This document shows, piece after piece, positions 16,735-26,983 of a stretch of 64,000 nucleotides of DNA. The stretch comes from Ignatzschineria cameli (GTDB taxonomy: Bacteria > Pseudomonadota > Gammaproteobacteria > Cardiobacteriales > Wohlfahrtiimonadaceae): NCBI RefSeq assembly GCF_003121895.1, contig NZ_QEWW01000001.1:248001-312000 (forward strand). The letters are read 5' to 3'. Numbering within the stretch: the stretch's first letter is position 1; the number at the start of each line of letters is the position of its first letter. The position numbers and the translations under genes were made by a program. The notes beneath the pieces were generated by a model. The model had not been told where the DNA came from and did not search any database. It worked only from the letters and a program-made list of their open reading frames with translations.

Positions 16735-17048
16735 GAAAGAAGGGTTAAAAAGGAGTAAGAAGGCGTAAGAGGCGCAAGCTCAATTGCTGGAATAATTGTC
16801 CAAATTACGATCAAAATTACAAGCGAATCGATCAGGTCAATAAAAATAATCGCTCAAATCGATGTTGAGTACTATGATTTTTTAGAACGATCTCGTATAT
16901 TGATTTGTGGAGCTTTAAAGCTCCGATAGTATATTCGATGATATAAATAGGTGGGCGGTTTGGTATTCTTCTACCGAGCGGCTCTGATCAATCAGATAAT
17001 AATTAGAGAATAGATCAAAACTCTTGAGATTTGGAGAAGGTTAGAAAA
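16735..17048 (+). other. Gap before leuB
   Basis: 314 bases without a gene. The main structure is a 16-base perfect palindrome, GGAGCTTTAAAGCTCC (16909-16924). I looked for a leucine-rich leader peptide or attenuator and saw none. Confidence 0.5.
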
Positions 17049-18119
17049 ATGAAAGTATTAGTTTTAGCAGGGGATGGAATTGGGCCGGAGATTGTTGGAG
17101 AAGCGGAAAAAGTTCTCAATTTTGTTGCAGAAAAGCATCAACTCTCCCTCACTACTGAGCATGCATTGATTGGTGGAATTGCAGTGGATGAGAAAGGGGA
17201 GCCCCTACCTGCTGAGACCTTAGCGCGCGCAAAAGCGGCAGATGCTATTCTTCTCGGATCGGTTGGTGGACCTAAATATGATTCACTTCCACGCAATATT
17301 CGTCCTGAACAGGGATTATTAGCAATCCGTAAGGAGCTCAATCTTTTTGCGAATCTTCGTCCTGCGCAGGTATTTAAAGAGTTAGCGCATGCCTCTAGCC
17401 TTAAAGATGAGTTAGTTGCCGGGCTCGACATTATGATCGTGCGGGAATTAACGGGTGATATCTATTTCGGCCAACCTCGTGGAATTGAGGAGCGTAATGG
17501 TGAGCGTGTAGGTTTCAATACCATGATTTATTCCGAGTCTGAGATTCGCCGCATTGCCCATGTTGCTTTCCAAGCTGCACAAAAGCGTAATAAACGTCTC
17601 TGCTCAATCGATAAGATGAATGTATTGGAAGCGACGCAATTGTGGCGTGATGTGGTGACGGAGGTAGCAGCTGAATATCCTGATGTTGAGCTCTCCCATC
17701 TTTTAGTAGATAACGCCGCGATGCAGTTAGTAAGAGCGCCTAAGCAATTTGATGTTATGTTAACGGGAAATATTTTTGGAGATATCCTCTCTGATGAAGC
17801 ATCAATGTTAACAGGTTCGATCGGCATGCTTCCTTCAGCCTCTCTTGATGAGAATAACAAAGGACTCTATGAACCGATTCATGGATCAGCACCCGATATT
17901 GCCGGTAAAGATGTGGCCAATCCTTTAGCAACGATTCTCTCAGTTGCGATGATGTTCCGCTATACCTTTGCAAAAAATGAGATTGCCGATGAGATTGAGA
18001 GTGCGGTAAAACAAGTCTTGAGCGAAGGATATCGTACGCGCGATATTGCCCAACCTGGTGAAGAGGTTGTCGGGTGTGTTGCTATGGGGCAAGCTGTCTT
18101 AAAAGCATTAGGTGCTTAA
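17049..18119 (+). CDS. leuB: 3-isopropylmalate dehydrogenase
   Basis: NAD-dependent oxidative decarboxylase of leucine synthesis, third step. The start [16 protein letters not shown] is typical, and [21 protein letters not shown], the metal-binding DNAAMQLV / [11 protein letters not shown] pair and the cofactor loop [13 protein letters not shown] are all present. 356 residues is normal. ATG 17049 is preferred; AAGG lies eight bases upstream. leuA, leuC and leuD are not next to it, so the leucine genes are split; asd follows on the same strand. Confidence 0.96.
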   Translation: MKVLVLAGDGIGPEIVGEAEKVLNFVAEKHQLSLTTEHALIGGIAVDEKGEPLPAETLARAKAADAILLGSVGGPKYDSLPRNIRPEQGLLAIRKELNLFANLRPAQVFKELAHASSLKDELVAGLDIMIVRELTGDIYFGQPRGIEERNGERVGFNTMIYSESEIRRIAHVAFQAAQKRNKRLCSIDKMNVLEATQLWRDVVTEVAAEYPDVELSHLLVDNAAMQLVRAPKQFDVMLTGNIFGDILSDEASMLTGSIGMLPSASLDENNKGLYEPIHGSAPDIAGKDVANPLATILSVAMMFRYTFAKNEIADEIESAVKQVLSEGYRTRDIAQPGEEVVGCVAMGQAVLKALGA

Positions 18120-18131
18120 TTAAAGTTGATT

Positions 18132-18171
18132 GTAACTGATCGTAACTAATCGTAACTAATTGTGGTTAGTT
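18132..18171 (+). repeat. Ten-base tandem repeat before asd
   Basis: Three good copies of GTAACTAATC-type units (18132-18141, 18142-18151, 18152-18161) and a fourth weaker one fill the start of the leuB-asd spacer. The hairpin CGACCGGC/GCCGGTCG (18197-18222) follows, without a T-tract. No lysine riboswitch is recognisable. Confidence 0.65.
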
Positions 18172-18272
18172 GAAATTAATAGAAGTTAATTGAAATCGAC
18201 CGGCGTCGATTGAAGCCGGTCGAATCAGAGAATAATTAAATAATAAATTAAATAATAAAGGATCAATATAAG

Positions 18273-19397
18273 ATGAAAAAGTTGGGTTTAATCGGTTGGC
18301 GTGGAATGGTCGGCTCCGTTTTAATGGAGCGTATGGAGAAAGAGAATGATTTTGCCGGAATTCACACCACCTTTTTCTCAACCTCAAACGCAGGTGGTAA
18401 GGCACCTGTGGTTGCCGGAAGTTATGAATCAGCACTTGTAGATGCTTTTGATATTGGGGCGCTTGCGGCACAAGATATTATTATTAGCTGCCAAGGGGGC
18501 GATTATACATCTGCTGTTTTTGGGCAATTACGTGAAGCTGGATGGCAAGGTTATTGGATTGATGCCGCATCAACCCTTAGAATGGATGAAGATGCGCTCA
18601 TTATTCTAGACCCTGTTAATCGAGATATTATCGATCAAGGTTTAGCGCGTGGTATTAAAAACTTCATCGGCGGAAACTGTACTGTAAGTTTAATGTTGAT
18701 GGCGCTCGGTTCTCTCTTTAAAGAGGGGCTTGTTGAGTGGGCGACCTCAATGACCTATCAATCTGCTTCCGGTGCGGGTGCGCAAAATATGAAGGAGCTC
18801 TTAGAGCAGATGGGGGCAATCCATTCGCTTGTCAATAATGATCTCTACAATCCGGCAAAGAGTATCTTAGAGATCGATCAGATGATTACCGATTCTTTCG
18901 CAACTGATCAATATCCTAAGAGCCGTTTTGGTGCTCCATTAGCCGGTAGCTTAATCCCTTGGATCGATAGCGAGCTTGAGAATGGGCAGAGCCGTGAAGA
19001 GTGGAAAGCGATGGCGGAGAGTAATAAACTTTTACAATTGGAGCGTTCTGTACCTATCGATGGAACTTGTGTCCGTGTCGGAGCAATGCGTTGTCACTCA
19101 CAAGGTTTAACTGTGAAATTGACTAAAGATGTTCCGTTAGATGATATCGAAGCGATGATTAAAGAGAGTAACCGTTGGGTTAAGGTGGTTCCTAATCATC
19201 GTGATATTACGATGCAGGAGTTAACGCCGGCAGCAACATCCGGCACAATGACTATCCCTGTGGGCCGCCTTCGTAAGATGAATTTAGGGCCTGAATATCT
19301 CAATGCCTTCACTGTCGGGGATCAGCTTCTCTGGGGTGCAGCAGAGCCACTTCGTCGTATGCTCAATATCTTATTAGAGAGAGAAGAGTCACTCTAA
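18273..19397 (+). CDS. asd: Aspartate-semialdehyde dehydrogenase
   Basis: NADPH-dependent reduction of aspartyl phosphate to aspartate semialdehyde, the branch point to lysine, diaminopimelate, threonine and methionine. The nucleotide loop GWRGMVG is at residues 8-14 and the catalytic Cys136 lies in GGNCTVS. The later SASGAGA and the substrate-binding His in MRCHSQ are also present. 374 residues matches the gammaproteobacterial long form. A bidirectional terminator follows. Confidence 0.97.
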   Translation: MKKLGLIGWRGMVGSVLMERMEKENDFAGIHTTFFSTSNAGGKAPVVAGSYESALVDAFDIGALAAQDIIISCQGGDYTSAVFGQLREAGWQGYWIDAASTLRMDEDALIILDPVNRDIIDQGLARGIKNFIGGNCTVSLMLMALGSLFKEGLVEWATSMTYQSASGAGAQNMKELLEQMGAIHSLVNNDLYNPAKSILEIDQMITDSFATDQYPKSRFGAPLAGSLIPWIDSELENGQSREEWKAMAESNKLLQLERSVPIDGTCVRVGAMRCHSQGLTVKLTKDVPLDDIEAMIKESNRWVKVVPNHRDITMQELTPAATSGTMTIPVGRLRKMNLGPEYLNAFTVGDQLLWGAAEPLRRMLNILLEREESL

Positions 19398-19443
19398 TCA
19401 TGTCGCTCTAAAAATAGAAATAGAAAATAGAGATTTGTTATAA

Positions 19444-19484
19444 AAAATCCCACAGTTCATTCATTTGATCACTGTGGGATTTTC
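19444..19484. terminator. Bidirectional terminator between asd and ygiQ
   Basis: AAAATCCCACAGT and ACTGTGGGATTTT form a 13-base stem around a 14-base loop, with A-tract on one side and T-tract on the other. It can end both asd (plus) and ygiQ (minus). Confidence 0.93.
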
Positions 19485-19547
19485 TCTTTTGTGCCTTCGA
19501 TCTTTACCTCTTCAACCCTTATGTAGATTAAAGGTAAATGGACTGCT

Positions 19548-21683
19548 TTACCGCTCTCGCTTTCCTCTTCTTCTCGGGATTCCATGATAGTTGGTGGTAA
19601 ATTGTTGACCTCGTTGATATTGTCGTTGGCGTCGCTCTTTATGACTCTCTGCCGGCACTAATGCTTCTTTGCCTGAACCGATCAGATCGCTTCTTCCCAT
19701 ATAGCGTAATGCTTGACGCAGTTGTGGCCAATTATTGGGATCGTGATAACGGAGGAATGCCTTATGAAGTTGCCGGCGCTTGAGGCTCTTTGCTGTTCCT
19801 ACATGTTCAGAATTACGGCGAATCGGTTTGAGGGGATTTCGCTCAGAATAGTACATCGCAGTTGCAACAGACATCGGTGTCGGCATAAAAGCTTGTACCT
19901 GATCAGCGCGGAGATCATGTTTTTTAAGCCAGAGCGCAAGATTGAGCATATCCTCATCACTTGTACCGGGATGGGCGGCGATAAAGTAGGGAATTAGATA
20001 TTGCTCTTTTCCCGCTTCGCGCGAGTATTTTTCAAAGAGAGTCTTAAAATCCTCATAGGCTTTCATCGAGGGCTTCATCATCTTAGAGAGCGGCCCTTCT
20101 TCGGTATGCTCCGGTGCAATTTTAAGGTATCCACCCACGTGATGAGTAACTAATTCTTTGATATATTCAGGCGATTGCGCTGCAAGATCATAACGAACGC
20201 CGGAGGCAATATGGATCCGTTTAATGCCTTCGATCTCTCGAGCTTTTTTATAGAGTTCAATAAGTGGCTTATGATCAGTATTGAGATTTTGGCAGATGCC
20301 GGGGTAGACACATGAGAGTTTGCGGCAATGCTTCTCAATATTGGGATCTTTACAAGCTAAACGATACATATTGGCTGTTGGGCCACCAAGGTCTGAGATA
20401 TAGCCTTTAAAATCGGGGCTGCGATCTCGAATCTCTTTCACCTCTGCTAAGATAGAAGCTTCAGAGCGGCTCTGGATAATGCGTCCTTCATGCTCTGTGA
20501 TTGAACAAAAGGTACAACCGCCAAAACAGCCCAGCATAATACTAACGGAGTGCTTGATCATCTCCCATGCCGGAATATGGGCATCACCATAGCTAGGATG
20601 AGGTGCTCGTTCAAAGGGAAGTGCGTAAACGGCATCCATCTCTTTGGTAGAGAGAGGGATTGGTGGCGGGTTGATCCAAACATCGAGATCCCCATGTTGC
20701 TGCACCATCGGGCGCGCATTAAAAGGATTGGTTTCAAGATGTAAAATACGACTAGCATGAGCATAGAGCGCCGCTGTTTCTGTGACATCTTCAAAGCTAG
20801 GTAGACGAATGGTGAGATCGGTTCGGCTAATATTTTCGCTCTTGAGGGTCGATTTTGCTTGATCTTGTGTTGGCGCTTCAAGGGCGACATTGGTTTCGCA
20901 ATCACGACTTGTGATGGTTCCGTAAGGATTAATATAGGGGTCGATCTTACCCACATGATCAAAGTGAGTAGAATCGAGTTCATGGCGCCCAAAATGGTGT
21001 TTTCCATGAGGACGAATAAGGGCTGATCCTCGAATATCGGTAATATCTGCAATCATCTCGCCGGCAGCAAGACGGTGGCTTAGCTCCACAATAGAGCGCT
21101 CACCGTTGCCAAAGAGGAGAAGATCAGCTGCGCTATCGACTAAAATAGAGCGACGAATCGTCTCTGACCAATAATCATAATGAGCAACTCGGCGAAGAGA
21201 GGCCTCAATTCCACCGATAATAATAGGAATATCCCGATAAGCTTCTCTTACCTTTTGACTATAGACAATCACCGCTCGATCAGGGCGTTTACCATTCACA
21301 TCTCCGGCAGTGTAGGCATCATTTCGGCGAACTTTACGGTCTGCCGTATAGTGGTTGACCATAGAATCCATATTACCGGAGTTAACTGCAAAGTAGAGAT
21401 TCGGCGCTCCTAAGCGCATAAAATCATCGAGCGAGCGCCAATCGGGTTGAGAGATCACTCCGACACGAAAACCTTGCGCTTCTAGCAAGCGGCCTAAGAT
21501 TGCAGTACCAAAGCTTGGGTGATCGATATAACTATCGCCTGTGACAAAGATAATATCGCAACTATCCCAACCGAGAAGATCCATCTCTTCTCGTGTTGTA
21601 GGAAGAAATGGCGCCGTACCAAAACGATGAGCCCAATATTTTCGATAGGAGAAGAGCGGTTTAACGCCGTCATATTGTCGCAT
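19548..21683 (-). CDS. ygiQ: Radical SAM protein, YgiQ family
   Basis: Large radical SAM protein of 711 residues. The N-terminal domain has a B12-binding-like fold ([16 protein letters not shown], with the His position kept). The radical SAM core carries CFGGCTFC with Cys386, Cys390 and Cys393 ligating the 4Fe-4S cluster. The C-terminal region ([15 protein letters not shown], then a basic tail) is family-typical. The reaction of YgiQ proteins is not established. It stands alone, with the terminator shared with asd at its 3' end. Confidence 0.92.
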   Translation of the reverse strand: MRQYDGVKPLFSYRKYWAHRFGTAPFLPTTREEMDLLGWDSCDIIFVTGDSYIDHPSFGTAILGRLLEAQGFRVGVISQPDWRSLDDFMRLGAPNLYFAVNSGNMDSMVNHYTADRKVRRNDAYTAGDVNGKRPDRAVIVYSQKVREAYRDIPIIIGGIEASLRRVAHYDYWSETIRRSILVDSAADLLLFGNGERSIVELSHRLAAGEMIADITDIRGSALIRPHGKHHFGRHELDSTHFDHVGKIDPYINPYGTITSRDCETNVALEAPTQDQAKSTLKSENISRTDLTIRLPSFEDVTETAALYAHASRILHLETNPFNARPMVQQHGDLDVWINPPPIPLSTKEMDAVYALPFERAPHPSYGDAHIPAWEMIKHSVSIMLGCFGGCTFCSITEHEGRIIQSRSEASILAEVKEIRDRSPDFKGYISDLGGPTANMYRLACKDPNIEKHCRKLSCVYPGICQNLNTDHKPLIELYKKAREIEGIKRIHIASGVRYDLAAQSPEYIKELVTHHVGGYLKIAPEHTEEGPLSKMMKPSMKAYEDFKTLFEKYSREAGKEQYLIPYFIAAHPGTSDEDMLNLALWLKKHDLRADQVQAFMPTPMSVATAMYYSERNPLKPIRRNSEHVGTAKSLKRRQLHKAFLRYHDPNNWPQLRQALRYMGRSDLIGSGKEALVPAESHKERRQRQYQRGQQFTTNYHGIPRRRGKRER

Positions 21684-22144
21684 AGTAAAACCTATATAAG
21701 TAAAGGATTGATACTGACCGGTTATCGCCTGAAAGTGGCGGTAAGAGCGGTCATAGATGGGCTCGATAATACCCTTTTATTGCTCAATATCCAAGAAAAT
21801 AGGGAAATTGGTAGAGAAATATTGCGTGAAAATATTGGTTAAATTTTGCTCAAAAAGAGCGAGGTGGAGCGATTCTGCTTTAAGAGATATTACTATTTAC
21901 GAGCTATTTTTATCTAAAATTTCAGCTATCTATCTGTTTTTATAGGGATTTTTCATTTAAAATTTTGGAGTATCACTCATCGTTATTTGTAAATCATTTC
22001 TGTTTGTAACTTATTGATTAAAGAGGTTTCTCTCAATTCGTAATGTGGGAAATAGTTGTTATACTGTTACGTAAGTTAAGTCGTTGCATTGAGTTGTAGC
22101 GATCGTCCGATTCAATAATTTCAATAATAAAGAGGGAATATAAA
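21684..22144. other. Divergent region, ygiQ / bfr
   Basis: 461 bases, AT-rich, no gene seen. An extended -10, TG-T-TATACT (22057-22065), lies about 80 bases before the first bacterioferritin gene. No clear -35 and no clear Fur box were found here. Confidence 0.5.
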
Positions 22145-22612
22145 ATGAAAGGAAATAGCGACGTTATCGATTACCTAAATGTTCTTCTTGCTGGTGAGTT
22201 AGCAGCAAGAGATCAATATTTCATCCATGCAACAATGTACAACGAATGGGGATATCAGAAGTTATTTGAGCGTATCTTCCATGAGATGGATGATGAAACT
22301 GAGCATGCGAAGAAGATCATTGAGCGTATCTTGATGTTAGAAGGTACTCCTAAAATGGTGCCGGACGCGATCCATATCGGCTCTACAGTGGAAGAGATGC
22401 TTCAAAGTGATCTTAACCTTGAACTCTCTGTACGTGAAGCTTTGAAGAAAGGTATCGCGTTGTGTGAAGAGAAACAAGATTATGTTACTCGCGAGATGTT
22501 AGTTGAGCAGTTGAAAGATACAGAAGAGGATCATGCTCACTGGTTAGAGAAACAACTTCGTCTTATTAAGACTATTGGTCTACCACTCTATCTTCAAAAT
22601 GAGATCGCTTAA
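22145..22612 (+). CDS. bfrA: Bacterioferritin, ferroxidase-active subunit lacking the heme Met
   Basis: Ferritin-like iron-storage protein, 155 residues, forming part of a 24-subunit shell. Compared with E. coli Bfr the di-iron ferroxidase ligands are kept: Glu18, Glu51, His54, a Glu at the position of Glu94, and the ExxH pair near 126-130. The heme ligand Met52 is replaced by Thr. This subunit should therefore oxidise Fe(II) but not bind heme by itself. The second subunit gene lies 129 bases downstream with the opposite losses. The names bfrA/bfrB here are only labels. Confidence 0.92.
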   Translation: MKGNSDVIDYLNVLLAGELAARDQYFIHATMYNEWGYQKLFERIFHEMDDETEHAKKIIERILMLEGTPKMVPDAIHIGSTVEEMLQSDLNLELSVREALKKGIALCEEKQDYVTREMLVEQLKDTEEDHAHWLEKQLRLIKTIGLPLYLQNEIA

Positions 22613-22741
22613 GACCGATTTTAAGGTGATAGCGATCTATTAGGATCTTTTAAGATTGAATCTTAGGGAATTGATTTAACAAACCTAGAGAATCAATCTT
22701 TAAAAGATCAATATCTATTTTTAGAAATTGGGGTAAATCAT

Positions 22742-23215
22742 ATGAAAGTTGAACGTTCTGTCTTGTTGCAACTCAATAAGGTCTTAGGGCAATACTTAAT
22801 CTCTATTAACCAATATTTTTTGCATGCACGCATCTTAAAAAATTGGGGCTTTGAAGGATTGGGTCATCCGGTCTATAAGAAATCGATTCAAGATATGAAA
22901 GAATCAGATGATCTTATTGAGCGTATTCTTCTACTTGAGGGATTACCGAACCTACAAGAGTTAGGTAAGTTACTCATCGGGGAAGATGTACCAGAGATCT
23001 TAAAGTGTGATCTTGATCGTGAGTATCAGAAACGAACCGTTTTAGTGGAAGCAATTGCGCATTTAGAGACGGTGCAAGATTATGTCTCTCGTGAGCTCTT
23101 AGAGAGATTACTTGATGAGAGTGAAGAGTATATCGATTGGCTTGAGACTGAGAGAGAAAATATCGATACCTTAGGCTTAGAGATCTATCTTCAGCAGCTT
23201 ATTGAGAAGAAGTAG
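22742..23215 (+). CDS. bfrB: Bacterioferritin, heme-binding subunit with lost ferroxidase site
   Basis: Ferritin-like protein of 157 residues that aligns closely to E. coli Bfr (YFLHAR, NWGFEGL, LEGLPNLQELGKL). Met52, the heme ligand between two subunits, is kept. Of the ferroxidase ligands, Glu18 is Tyr, Glu51 is Asp, His54 is Glu and His130 is Tyr; only Glu94 and the Glu near 127 remain. It should bind heme but not oxidise iron. Together with the upstream gene it predicts a mixed shell, as known for two-gene bacterioferritins such as those of Neisseria. Confidence 0.92.
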   Translation: MKVERSVLLQLNKVLGQYLISINQYFLHARILKNWGFEGLGHPVYKKSIQDMKESDDLIERILLLEGLPNLQELGKLLIGEDVPEILKCDLDREYQKRTVLVEAIAHLETVQDYVSRELLERLLDESEEYIDWLETERENIDTLGLEIYLQQLIEKK

Positions 23216-23452
23216 CTTAAGCATCAATTAAAGATAAGGCCAAGTTGATTGCATCACCAGAGATAGATCAATATCGCTCGATGTGAGTGACTTGAGTTTC
23301 TCTTAATGATTCTTTTAATGATTTTATTAATGATCATTTTAGCCGTTACTATACGTTAGCAGTTAGTTGATCTTTGATCTGTTTAGTCTCCAATTCTCCA
23401 TTCAATAAACAGAAGATCATTAGCATGCTGAAACGGCTAGAATTATCAAGCA

Positions 23453-23494
23453 AAAAAAATCTCAGAGGATTTAATAGACCTCTGAGATTTTTTT
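23453..23494. terminator. Bidirectional terminator between bfrB and bfd
   Basis: AAAATCTCAGAGG pairs with CCTCTGAGATTTT around a ten-base loop, with long A- and T-tracts on the two sides. It serves bfrB on the plus strand and bfd on the minus strand. Confidence 0.93.
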
Positions 23495-23613
23495 ATGGAA
23501 ACTTTTTACGCTGTTATAAGTTTTTTTAAGTAATTATCTTACAAGAATTGTTGAGATATAAATTGCAATTATCGCGAGCTTACCGTGCAACAACAAGATA
23601 ACTAACCAGAAAA

Positions 23614-23823
23614 CTACCGTAATTCATACGCCTGTGGGACGGGGTTGTGGGTCGATTGAGGGGATGCTTCGCCGGGTAAGAGACTTCTGGCAATATCTGC
23701 ACAAGATCCGCAACCGGTTGCAACACCAAGTTGTGCTTGGAGTGCTTCAAATGTTGTGACACCATTTTCGACAGCTTCAACAATCGCTTTATCAGTAATC
23801 CCATTGCAAAGACAAATATACAT
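23614..23823 (-). CDS. bfd: Bacterioferritin-associated ferredoxin
   Basis: Small 2Fe-2S protein that reduces the bacterioferritin core through its heme so that iron is released. The four cysteine ligands are in CLC near the start and CGSC near residue 40, with the family pattern MYICLCNGITD. I use the second of two adjacent ATGs, as AGAGGA is better spaced to it; the first gives one more Met. About 69 residues, with a short unconserved tail. Convergent with the bfr pair and probably Fur-repressed. Confidence 0.94.
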   Translation of the reverse strand: MYICLCNGITDKAIVEAVENGVTTFEALQAQLGVATGCGSCADIARSLLPGEASPQSTHNPVPQAYELR

Positions 23824-24360
23824 CATTAATTCCTCTTATCGATGATCGCTTTCTACATACTAATAATAATTATTCTTATTTGCAAGTAGTAAATAGTGCG
23901 ATTTGAGAAAGTTTTTGTAAACTCACTATTTCGTAATAGGAAAGTATCGTGGAGGCGATAGAGAAGTAATAAAGAAGTAATCGAAAAGAGGAGGAACTTC
24001 CTTTCACACTTCGGTTAATATTTTGAGTGTCTCTACTAATTCTCAATTTATCGCATATCTGCACACTTATTTATCTTAAATAAGAAAAGTGAATAAAAAG
24101 CGACTAAAGATCAAAGATCGAAAAAATATACACTATATTATGACGTAAGGTTTTATTAAGGGCTCAACTATCGGCATTTTACCTAAGTTTCACCGTTATT
24201 TTGTCGACAATTTTGGGTCTTTACGATTGATATTAATTGTTTGCTTAGCAGTTTGATTAACGCTTTTATTAAGGGTGTATTGTTATTATTATCAGGCGTT
24301 AGATCGCGACTTACAGTAGCAATAGCGATATATCTATTATCATTAGAAGGGAGTAAAGCA
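23824..24360. other. Divergent region, bfd / epmA
   Basis: 537 bases. It holds the probable Fur box and promoter of bfd near its left end. An in-frame stretch upstream of epmA (24241-24360) would encode hydrophobic residues, but lies before a better ribosome site and is probably untranslated. Nothing else is recognised. Confidence 0.5.
23861..23875 (-). promoter_or_regulatory. Probable Fur box of bfd
   Basis: TAATAAT-A-ATTATTC is a near-perfect 7-1-7 inverted repeat like the Fur core TGATAAT-N-ATTATCA. On the minus strand it lies between TTGCAA and TAGTAT, spaced 17 bases apart, which could be the -35 and -10 of bfd. Iron-replete repression of bfd is known in E. coli. The region is AT-rich, so chance similarity is possible. 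Confidence 0.6.
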
Positions 24361-25326
24361 TTGAGTAGAGAGATAAAAAATTTACGAGATAAGCTATGGC
24401 AGCGTGGAGAGTTACTGAGGATGATCCGCGATTATTTCTTTTTAGAAGAGGTTGTTGAGGTCGATACGCCCATTATGAGCCAATTTGGCAATCCTGATCC
24501 TGCGCTCCTCAATTTTAAATCCCGCTACAATGGCCCTGGTCGGCTTCATGGTGATGACACCTATCTGATTACCTCTCCTGAATATCATATGAAGCGTCTA
24601 TTAGCGGCGGGTTCAGGCTCTTGTTACTATCTCGGCAAAGTCTTTCGAGATGGAGAGTTGAGTCATCGTCATAACCCGGAATTTACCATGTTAGAGTGGT
24701 ATCGTGAAGGCTTTGATCTCGAGACGCTCATGGAGGAAGTTTATCGTCTTCTCCGTCTTCTTAGTGCAAAGCCGCTTGAGCGCGAATCTTATAGTTATCA
24801 AGAGGCATTTTTAAAGTTTCTGCAGATAGATCCTTTCACACTCTCCTTTGAAGCGCTACTTCAATTTATAGAAGACTCAGAGCTCTCCTTAACTTTTACC
24901 CCGCGAGATCGAGATGAAGCGTTAGATCTTATAGTTTCTCATCTCTTAGAGCCACAATTTGACCCTGATAAGGTTACCTTTCTCTATCACTATCCTGCAA
25001 CGCAAGCTTCATTAGCCAAAATTGTGGAAGAGGAGGGCAATTTGGTAGGGAAACGTTTTGAAGCTTATTGGCAAGGTTTAGAACTTGCGAATGGTTATGA
25101 AGAGTTAACAGAGAGTCATGAGCAGCGCGCTCGTTTTGAGGCGGAGAATAAGGCACGTCAACAGATTGGATATGAGCCTGTTCCACTCGATCATCTTCTT
25201 CTTGAGAGTTTAGATCAGCTTCCATTTTGCAGTGGTGTTGCTTTAGGGGTTGATCGTCTTTTAATGGCTATTTGGGGTAAGGAAGATATTGCCGATGTGC
25301 AAGCCTTTGGTTTTGAGCAATCATAA
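24361..25326 (+). CDS. epmA: EF-P beta-lysyltransferase (GenX/PoxA)
   Basis: A paralogue of lysyl-tRNA synthetase that attaches beta-lysine to elongation factor P, which helps ribosomes pass polyproline. It has only the class II catalytic core: motif 2 region FRDGELSHRHNPEFTMLEWYR and motif 3 GVALGVDRLLMAIWG, with TSPEYHMKRLL and FELANGYEEL-type patterns. I choose TTG 24361 because AAGGGAG (24347-24353) lies seven bases upstream, giving 321 residues, close to the usual 325; an ATG at 24241 would add 40 hydrophobic residues foreign to the family. epmB and efp are not adjacent. Confidence 0.93.
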   Translation: MSREIKNLRDKLWQRGELLRMIRDYFFLEEVVEVDTPIMSQFGNPDPALLNFKSRYNGPGRLHGDDTYLITSPEYHMKRLLAAGSGSCYYLGKVFRDGELSHRHNPEFTMLEWYREGFDLETLMEEVYRLLRLLSAKPLERESYSYQEAFLKFLQIDPFTLSFEALLQFIEDSELSLTFTPRDRDEALDLIVSHLLEPQFDPDKVTFLYHYPATQASLAKIVEEEGNLVGKRFEAYWQGLELANGYEELTESHEQRARFEAENKARQQIGYEPVPLDHLLLESLDQLPFCSGVALGVDRLLMAIWGKEDIADVQAFGFEQS

Positions 25327-25832
25327 TAGCTCTTTTGTAGTTATTGATTGAAATAAAAGAGGCTGAATGCTGCCGGATTTCACCATCGCGTTCTTCCATA
25401 AATTGCGCGCCGGCAGATGGCGATTCTTAATCGCCGGAAATTACCAATAAGTGCCTTGTAAATAGTAATAACTTTTCCGGCATCATCGATGCCATTTGGC
25501 GGGCATGCGATAGTGTTAAGAATGAAATAGTCGGTTCCCGCCGCCCAACAAACTCTCTTAAGGATTGATTATTAAAATACAAGAGGCTGAATGCTGCCGG
25601 ATCTTACCATCGCGTTCTTCCAGAGATTGCATGCCGGCAGATTATTTCTTTAAATCATTAGGTTAATGCTCATAAATAGTTATGATGATCAGATATTCTT
25701 GATCATAATTGGGTATAATCTCGGGAGGTAATCTTGAAGAGTGAGTGGAAGATCAAAATAACTAAATCGTTATTAAATCGTTATTAAATAGTTATAGATC
25801 TAGAAATTTGGGAAACTGAGAGAAGAGGTGAG
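25327..25832. other. Gap between epmA and the acyltransferase-like gene
   Basis: 506 bases with no gene. About half is repeat array 3 in inverted orientation; the remainder is AT-rich leader with repeats of TTATTAAAT-like sequence near 25760-25790. Confidence 0.6.
25365..25640 (-). repeat. Modular intergenic repeat array 3 (inverted)
   Basis: Same family as arrays 1 and 2 but on the opposite strand. The 47-bp module occurs at 25370-25416 and 25594-25640, both with perfect CTGCCGG/CCGGCAG ends, and the 45-bp module at 25498-25542 with perfect GGCGGG/CCCGCC ends. Module lengths are unchanged although the internal sequence has drifted. Confidence 0.9.
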
Positions 25833-26807
25833 ATGATGGTGGATGCGCCGAAGCCCTTTTGGCAAACGTTGCGATTTATATTGAGTAATCTCATTGTATT
25901 GAGCTACTTTTTAGTACGTGTAACACCTGAGAGCCAAATACTCGATGGTGTTGTCTTTACGCTCGATACCTTCTTAATCCCTATGTTTGTTTTTATTGCG
26001 GCCTATTTAACACAAGATATCTCCCTAAAGGAGATTAAGAAAGCGGTCATTCCTGCCATTATCACCTGCAGTGGCTTTCAATTGATTAATACAATTCCTG
26101 CAATTATTGCCGGCGATTTCTCTCTTTTACAATTCTTTATCGAACCGCTCGACGGAGTCTGGTTTATTATTGCCGTACCATTGTGGCAAGGCTTTAGTAA
26201 AATGCATGCGGAATTACGCCACCATCCGATCATTACGATGATTTTCTTCTCTATCATTGGTTTTATCGCTTTTTTCTATGGATTACCCTATTCAGGACTC
26301 TTTTCTATCGTGGCCTATTTCCCGATCTTTTTCCTCGGGCGCCGTATTACTCATCAAGCGGTTCATCGTTGGCGGTCAGCACCGCTCTATCTTCCTCTGT
26401 TATTGTTAGCGGTAGGGCTAACCTCTGCCTACTTTGGTTTTATCCATTATCCCCATCCGCTCTCCTTTAGAACACTCTATCAGCTCCCTCTTGAAGAAGC
26501 GCTTATCTACTATCTCCTCTTTATGTCCCTTTTAGGGATGTTTGGAATGGTGATTGTCTACTTTATTCGCTATATCTCACTATTAGAGGGCGTTGCACCT
26601 AAAGCGTTGGGGGTCTATCTTATCCATCCCATTATCTGTGTTATTGTTTTGACGGCATTGGCGCACTCTCAAATTGCTATAACACTTCCTGTTGCGCTTA
26701 TATCGACATTAATTACTATTGTAGTTGCCGTTGGACTGGCTTCCATCTTCCCCTTTAACTGGCTCTTAGCGCCAAAAATCTCCCATGAGGAGTATGAATC
26801 TGCTTAA
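25833..26807 (+). CDS. Integral membrane protein, acyltransferase-3-like
   Basis: Polytopic membrane protein of 324 residues with about ten hydrophobic segments. The overall layout, and ALGVYLIHPIICVIVL near the C-terminus, resemble the acyltransferase-3 (OafA/YrhL, fucose-4-O-acetylase-like) family that moves acyl groups to surface sugars. The N-terminal catalytic histidine motif of that family is not clear, so activity is uncertain. Two adjacent ATGs (25833, 25836) follow an AGAGGTGAG ribosome site. No sugar genes are nearby. It is convergent with the thioesterase gene. Confidence 0.7.
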   Translation: MMVDAPKPFWQTLRFILSNLIVLSYFLVRVTPESQILDGVVFTLDTFLIPMFVFIAAYLTQDISLKEIKKAVIPAIITCSGFQLINTIPAIIAGDFSLLQFFIEPLDGVWFIIAVPLWQGFSKMHAELRHHPIITMIFFSIIGFIAFFYGLPYSGLFSIVAYFPIFFLGRRITHQAVHRWRSAPLYLPLLLLAVGLTSAYFGFIHYPHPLSFRTLYQLPLEEALIYYLLFMSLLGMFGMVIVYFIRYISLLEGVAPKALGVYLIHPIICVIVLTALAHSQIAITLPVALISTLITIVVAVGLASIFPFNWLLAPKISHEEYESA

Positions 26808-26889
26808 CGAGTGAACAGAGGTGGTAGGGAAGAGCGATAGAAAGAAGCATAAGACAAAAAAGATAAGATAAAAAAGATAAGATAAAAAT

Positions 26890-26921
26890 AAAACCTAAAC
26901 AGAATAATCCGCTTAGGTTTT
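26890..26921. terminator. Bidirectional terminator
   Basis: AAAACCTAA and TTAGGTTTT form a short AT-rich stem between two convergent genes. Weaker than the other terminators here. Confidence 0.65.
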
Positions 26922-26983
26922 AAATGCATCATACAGACTGAGATAATCGATAAGATTGATGAATCTGAGACTCAGCCTAGAAA

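Noticed and set aside
17031-17048. TTG start of LeuB six codons upstream
   Set aside because: It overlaps the ribosome site for ATG 17049, which gives the family-standard N-terminus.
24241-24360. N-terminal hydrophobic extension of EpmA
   Set aside because: EpmA is cytosolic and the family begins near the TTG at 24361, which has a well-placed AAGGGAG.
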